9,909 nucleotides of DNA, taken from NCBI GenBank assembly GCA_016926985.1, contig JAFGNO010000188.1, forward strand, positions 1 to 9,909, in the 5' to 3' direction. The position numbers and the translations under genes are program-made. The first letter of the stretch is position 1. Each line of letters begins with the position of its first letter. The stretch is from Anaerolineae bacterium. Lineage in GTDB: Bacteria; Chloroflexota; Anaerolineae; Aggregatilineales; UBA3940. Below the pieces are notes generated by a model, which saw only the letters and a list, made by a program, of their open reading frames with translations, was not told where the DNA came from and ran no database searches. This document shows, piece after piece, positions 6,770 through 9,909 of the stretch.

Positions 6770-7681
6770 CTAAAACGCAATGGCCTCGATATTCTCCCAG
6801 TCAATATCAAACTCGGGTTCATCGTCTGCCAGGTCAAGTCCCCCCTCATCCAGGTTTCCTGCTCTCACCCCCCGGTCGCACAGCGACCGGTAGACGCAGT
6901 AGCGGCAGTGAAAGTCCTCTGGTGTCAGGGGCCAGATGGGTTCATCCTGGTTGAGGATCTCCGCAATCATTGTGCTGAGAAAGTTGGTATTTTCTGTATG
7001 ATCTGCTGCCGAATATCCAAAAACCTCAGGATTGATTGGGGCCTGGGCAAACCAGTACATCAGGCTGACCTGCTCGGGTTGTATTGTGCCTCCAAACAAA
7101 TGTGACGCCGCCTCAACCACCACAAAAGGGTAAACCCGGCTTTGCAGCCGTTCAGACAGTGTTGCCCGGTCTGGTCTCTTGCGAGTCGTTTTCCAGTCTA
7201 CGATTACAATGCGCTCGCCGGGGGCGACCGCCAGCAGGTCGATCTTTGCCATCAGCCGGAACCCGGACAGCGCTGTTGAGAACTGGATTTCCGGATAGCG
7301 CACCTGTTCGGGCAGCCCGGCAGGTGGAAAGCGAAGGTAGTTATCCCACCAGAGAGCCAGTGGATCGCCGGTCGGACGGATGTCCTCAATTGGCAGCCCC
7401 ATCTGGTGTCGCTGGGCCAGCAGGTGAAAGTCAATCCCCTGCTGCACAAACTGCTCATGCTCCTGCACCGGTTCACTCTGCACAGCAGGCCAGCGCAGCC
7501 CGGTGATATAGCGCAGTTGGAAGCGCCTGGGGCAGTCGGCGTAGTCCTGCAGGCTGTTCTGACTGAACTGGAAGGCAGGAGGAAGCCCATCTGCTCCAGC
7601 CATTCGAGTTGTTAGTTCTATGTTTTCTCGTGGCTGGATGGCCTCCGGCCAGTGCGCAAATGGAGAATGTCCATTACTCAT
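6770..7681 (-). CDS. RecB-family PD-(D/E)XK nuclease with four-Cys iron-sulfur motif
   Basis: Protein of 303 aa, predicted DNA nuclease of the RecB/AddB/Cas4 clan. The N-terminal motif SQNSLQDYADCPRRF (40-54) supplies Cys50. Core motifs follow: G-x3-H (Gly82, His86), Glu131, the metal-binding KIDLL (Asp148), VDWKTT (Asp162, Lys164) and Q-x3-Y (Gln180, Tyr184). The C-terminal CRYCVYRSLC adds Cys259, Cys262 and Cys268. One Cys before and three after the core is the arrangement that holds a 4Fe-4S cluster in AddB and Cas4, so the active site and cluster ligands look complete. Residues 278-299 form an acidic tail ending in a hydrophobic IAF. The start ATG overlaps the end of the helicase gene by eight bases (ATGAGTAA), suggesting translational coupling. 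Cas4 is less likely: there are no other cas genes or CRISPR repeats in the window. I infer a partner nuclease for the adjacent helicase in DNA break processing. Confidence 0.92.
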   Translation of the reverse strand: MSNGHSPFAHWPEAIQPRENIELTTRMAGADGLPPAFQFSQNSLQDYADCPRRFQLRYITGLRWPAVQSEPVQEHEQFVQQGIDFHLLAQRHQMGLPIEDIRPTGDPLALWWDNYLRFPPAGLPEQVRYPEIQFSTALSGFRLMAKIDLLAVAPGERIVIVDWKTTRKRPDRATLSERLQSRVYPFVVVEAASHLFGGTIQPEQVSLMYWFAQAPINPEVFGYSAADHTENTNFLSTMIAEILNQDEPIWPLTPEDFHCRYCVYRSLCDRGVRAGNLDEGGLDLADDEPEFDIDWENIEAIAF

Positions 7682-9909
7682 GCTGCAAAATCTCCCTCTT
7701 CCAGAAATCTGTCAGGTGCCTGAGCGCCGCAGCCCCCTGGTTTTGTCGTCCTTTGTCCCAGAATCGTCCCATATTCCAGGTGATGATCAGGTCTTTTTTG
7801 GCGCGAGTGATTCCCACATATAACAGACGCAACCGCTCCATGGCATAGTGTACCCGCGCCTCCTTTGAGGCCTGTCCCTCCACATAATCATCTGTATCGC
7901 CCATCACATGCTCAATTTGTGCCCGTGCTTCTGCCGGCAGGTTCAGGTTATCCCGGAGAAACCACTTTTCGGCGATATACGAGTCGCCTGGCAGTGCGGC
8001 AGGAAAACTGTATGTGTTGACCGACAGCAGATAAACCCGGTCCCATTCAAGGCCTTTGGCTGCGTGCATAGTAGCCACTGTCACCACGCCTGGCTGCGGT
8101 TCATATCCTTCAGTGGCATCATCAAATCCGAGGAAACGCCGCTCATTCTGGGCAATTGCCCGGAGTTCTGACGCAAACTCAGGCAGCCTGAAATCCGGGT
8201 TGTTGCTGGCGATACTGCCCAGGACAACAGCGATCTTATGCCCAAGCGCCAGGTTGCTTTGCTCTGTAAACAGGTACTGCGACAGCGTCAATACAAGCTG
8301 GTCGATGGGTAGAATGCTGGCCTGCAGCCAGATTTTTACCTGCTCTCTGAACGGACCTGCCAGATGTAGGTCCTCCTCTGGAATCGGCTCTCCGATTTCT
8401 GGCGATGGCCACAGGAAGTTTTCTGTTGTGGGTAGTTTTCGCAGTGTCTGGGTCATCTGGCTGAGCGTTTGCAGAGAGGCCTCGTCTTCAGGGTTGCCGG
8501 TTGCCAGCGGCCACCAGACCTCGCTGTAGAGATGGCTGAGGAGGCGGCTGCTGGTTGGGTTCGCGAGAAACTGCAGCACACCATACAGCTTCTCCGCAGC
8601 ATCGCGTGTGGCGGTTGTGCTGCGAAGGAGTTCTTCATAGGCGATCCTACGTTTCTTAAGTTCCTCCACCACTCTGAAGCCATGGCTGTTTTCCGGTGCA
8701 AGGATGGCAACCGTCCAGTTCCGGTGATCGGGTAGCCAGCGCTCCAACGATATCACCACCCGCTCGATTTCTTTCTCGGGGGTGATATTCTTTTCCGGAT
8801 CCCAATCCAGGTGAATAAATCCGGCGTCCGGGTTGGGCTGCGGGTCGTCTGGGGCTGTGGGTTCGATGTGAAGCGGGTGAAAAGTGTTGGCTAAGTGCTT
8901 GATCAGCGGCTCTTGCTGTGACCAGTCAATCAGTTCGTTAGCCAGCGCAATAATGTCTGGCGTAGACCGCCCGGATACCGGCAGCGGTCGACTGCTCACA
9001 TCTTCTTCTCGCAGGAATGCCCGCAGGAAATTCGAGTCGGCAGTGGTGAACGTGGTATAGATCGCCTGGTTGGGGTCGCCAACCCGCACCCAGTTTTGCC
9101 CTCCCGACAGTCTATCAAGCATCTCGTTTTGCAGCTTGCTGCTGTCCTGTGCTTCATCCTCCAGAATATAAGGCCAGCGATGTTGAAGTCGGCTCAGATA
9201 ATCCGGGTCGATGTCTAGCGCCTCCATTGCTAACCGGATCAGGTCATCGAAATCTACTGCCCCGCGATAGCTGAGGGCACGCTGGTAGTCGGCATACAGG
9301 TTAACAGCCATCCGCGCCAGGGGAAATTGCTCCTCTGACCCGGATAGCTGTCTTAACATAAGATCGGGTGTCCAGCGTTTGTCTTTAGCGATACGAATGG
9401 CCTCAGAAGCCAGGCTCTGCGCCAGTTCTGGCCCATCTTTTCGCAGTCGGTAGCGTATCTGATCCGGGCCATCCCCCATTTCCAGCAAATCAAGATAGGA
9501 CATGAGATCATCAACACTGTTGCGCATCCAGTGCTCGGATAACTCCCGGATGATAGCGGTTGTGATGCGCTCATCCAGGATTTCAAAGCCTTCCGCCAGC
9601 CCAACCAGGCCGGGTCGTTCGCGTACAATATCATGGGCAAGCCCATGCAGGGTTCTTACCCGGTACCCGACATGGGGAAGGAGCCCTCGTTCGTGCTCCA
9701 CCAGCCTGCCAATCCTGTTTCGAAACGTATTGACTGCAGGGTTGGTGAAGGTCACGATCAGCACTTCCTGATCGTCAATCCGGTTAGTTTCAGCCAGGCG
9801 GTCAACCAGTTTGGCTGCCAGGTGTGAGAGGGTGAAGGTTTTTCCACTCCCCGGCACCGCTGAGACTCCCATCTTTCCACGCTCATAGGCAACAACATCA
9901 AATTGGGAG
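7674..9909 (-). CDS. UvrD/PcrA-like superfamily 1A DNA helicase, N-terminus beyond the window
   Basis: ATP-dependent, predicted 3'-5' DNA translocase/helicase. The frame stays open to the window edge (SQFDVVAYERGKM precedes the first internal Met at 9872), so the true start lies outside. Counting from that Met (732 aa to the stop): Walker A VPGSGKT (6-12), motif Ia TFTNPAVNTFRNR (41-53), TLHGLAHD (74-81), Walker B LEDEAQDSS (237-245), motif III GDPNQAIY (265-272), an Arg-containing SGRSTPDI (300-307), motif V VATMHAAKGLEWDRV (599-613) and motif VI LLYVGITRAKK (683-693). All ATPase motifs are intact, so this is an active-type motor and not the degenerate helicase half found in AddB. No nuclease domain is fused to its C-terminus, which ends shortly after motif VI; that activity is supplied by the overlapping downstream gene. 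UvrD or PcrA in general repair is the alternative, but the pairing points to end resection. Confidence 0.94.
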   Translation of the reverse strand, partial: SQFDVVAYERGKMGVSAVPGSGKTFTLSHLAAKLVDRLAETNRIDDQEVLIVTFTNPAVNTFRNRIGRLVEHERGLLPHVGYRVRTLHGLAHDIVRERPGLVGLAEGFEILDERITTAIIRELSEHWMRNSVDDLMSYLDLLEMGDGPDQIRYRLRKDGPELAQSLASEAIRIAKDKRWTPDLMLRQLSGSEEQFPLARMAVNLYADYQRALSYRGAVDFDDLIRLAMEALDIDPDYLSRLQHRWPYILEDEAQDSSKLQNEMLDRLSGGQNWVRVGDPNQAIYTTFTTADSNFLRAFLREEDVSSRPLPVSGRSTPDIIALANELIDWSQQEPLIKHLANTFHPLHIEPTAPDDPQPNPDAGFIHLDWDPEKNITPEKEIERVVISLERWLPDHRNWTVAILAPENSHGFRVVEELKKRRIAYEELLRSTTATRDAAEKLYGVLQFLANPTSSRLLSHLYSEVWWPLATGNPEDEASLQTLSQMTQTLRKLPTTENFLWPSPEIGEPIPEEDLHLAGPFREQVKIWLQASILPIDQLVLTLSQYLFTEQSNLALGHKIAVVLGSIASNNPDFRLPEFASELRAIAQNERRFLGFDDATEGYEPQPGVVTVATMHAAKGLEWDRVYLLSVNTYSFPAALPGDSYIAEKWFLRDNLNLPAEARAQIEHVMGDTDDYVEGQASKEARVHYAMERLRLLYVGITRAKKDLIITWNMGRFWDKGRQNQGAAALRHLTDFWKREILQHE

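Noticed and set aside
7084..7506. A 140-codon plus-strand frame opposite the nuclease gene
   Set aside because: Arg/Pro/Ala-rich shadow frame with no motif; the minus-strand nuclease has all its catalytic residues.
6770..7681. Cas4 adaptation nuclease of a CRISPR-Cas locus
   Set aside because: Cas4 is usually shorter, and no cas1, cas2 or repeat array is present. The overlapping partner is a UvrD-like helicase, so an AddB-like repair nuclease fits better.

Overview
This window looks like chromosomal DNA of a bacterium, most likely a member of the Chloroflexota (Anaerolineae-like). The taxonomic call is an inference. It rests on an exported LysM protein with long Thr-Pro linkers, a style common in that phylum, on two multi-pass membrane proteins of the type often seen as phylum-restricted hypotheticals, and on the moderately high GC content. 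There is no tRNA, rRNA, CRISPR array, insertion sequence or phage gene that I can see.

Layout from left to right. Positions 12-1961 (minus) hold a complete GyrB-type topoisomerase subunit. Upstream of it on the same strand is a six- to seven-pass membrane protein of unknown function (2061-3077). A divergent intergenic region with a good promoter (-10 TATAAT) then leads to a small four-helix membrane protein on the plus strand, resembling the LiaI/LiaF transmembrane domain (3250-3717). This gene converges on an exported LysM protein (3759-5378, minus) with three LysM repeats, two Thr/Pro linkers and a Cys-containing C-terminal domain. Next comes a small heat-shock protein of the Hsp20 family (5565-6035, minus), followed by a clear intrinsic terminator. 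Divergent from hsp20 is a plus-strand membrane protein gene (6161-6702) that appears broken by a one-base frameshift near 6498.

The right third (6770 to the window end, minus) is a two-gene DNA-processing unit. It has a UvrD/PcrA-like superfamily 1 helicase, whose N-terminus runs off the window edge, followed with an 8-base overlap by a RecB-family nuclease. The nuclease has an intact PD-(D/E)XK active site and four cysteines placed as in the iron-sulfur staple of AddB and Cas4. Together they look like a compact, split counterpart of AddAB/AdnAB end-processing machines. This is the most interesting feature here, but it is built from known families and I would not claim a new system from this sequence alone.

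Most of the window is ordinary housekeeping and cell-envelope content. The main points for a second look are the helicase-nuclease pair, the frameshifted membrane gene, the uncharacterised C-terminal domain of the LysM protein and an imperfect palindrome in its leader.
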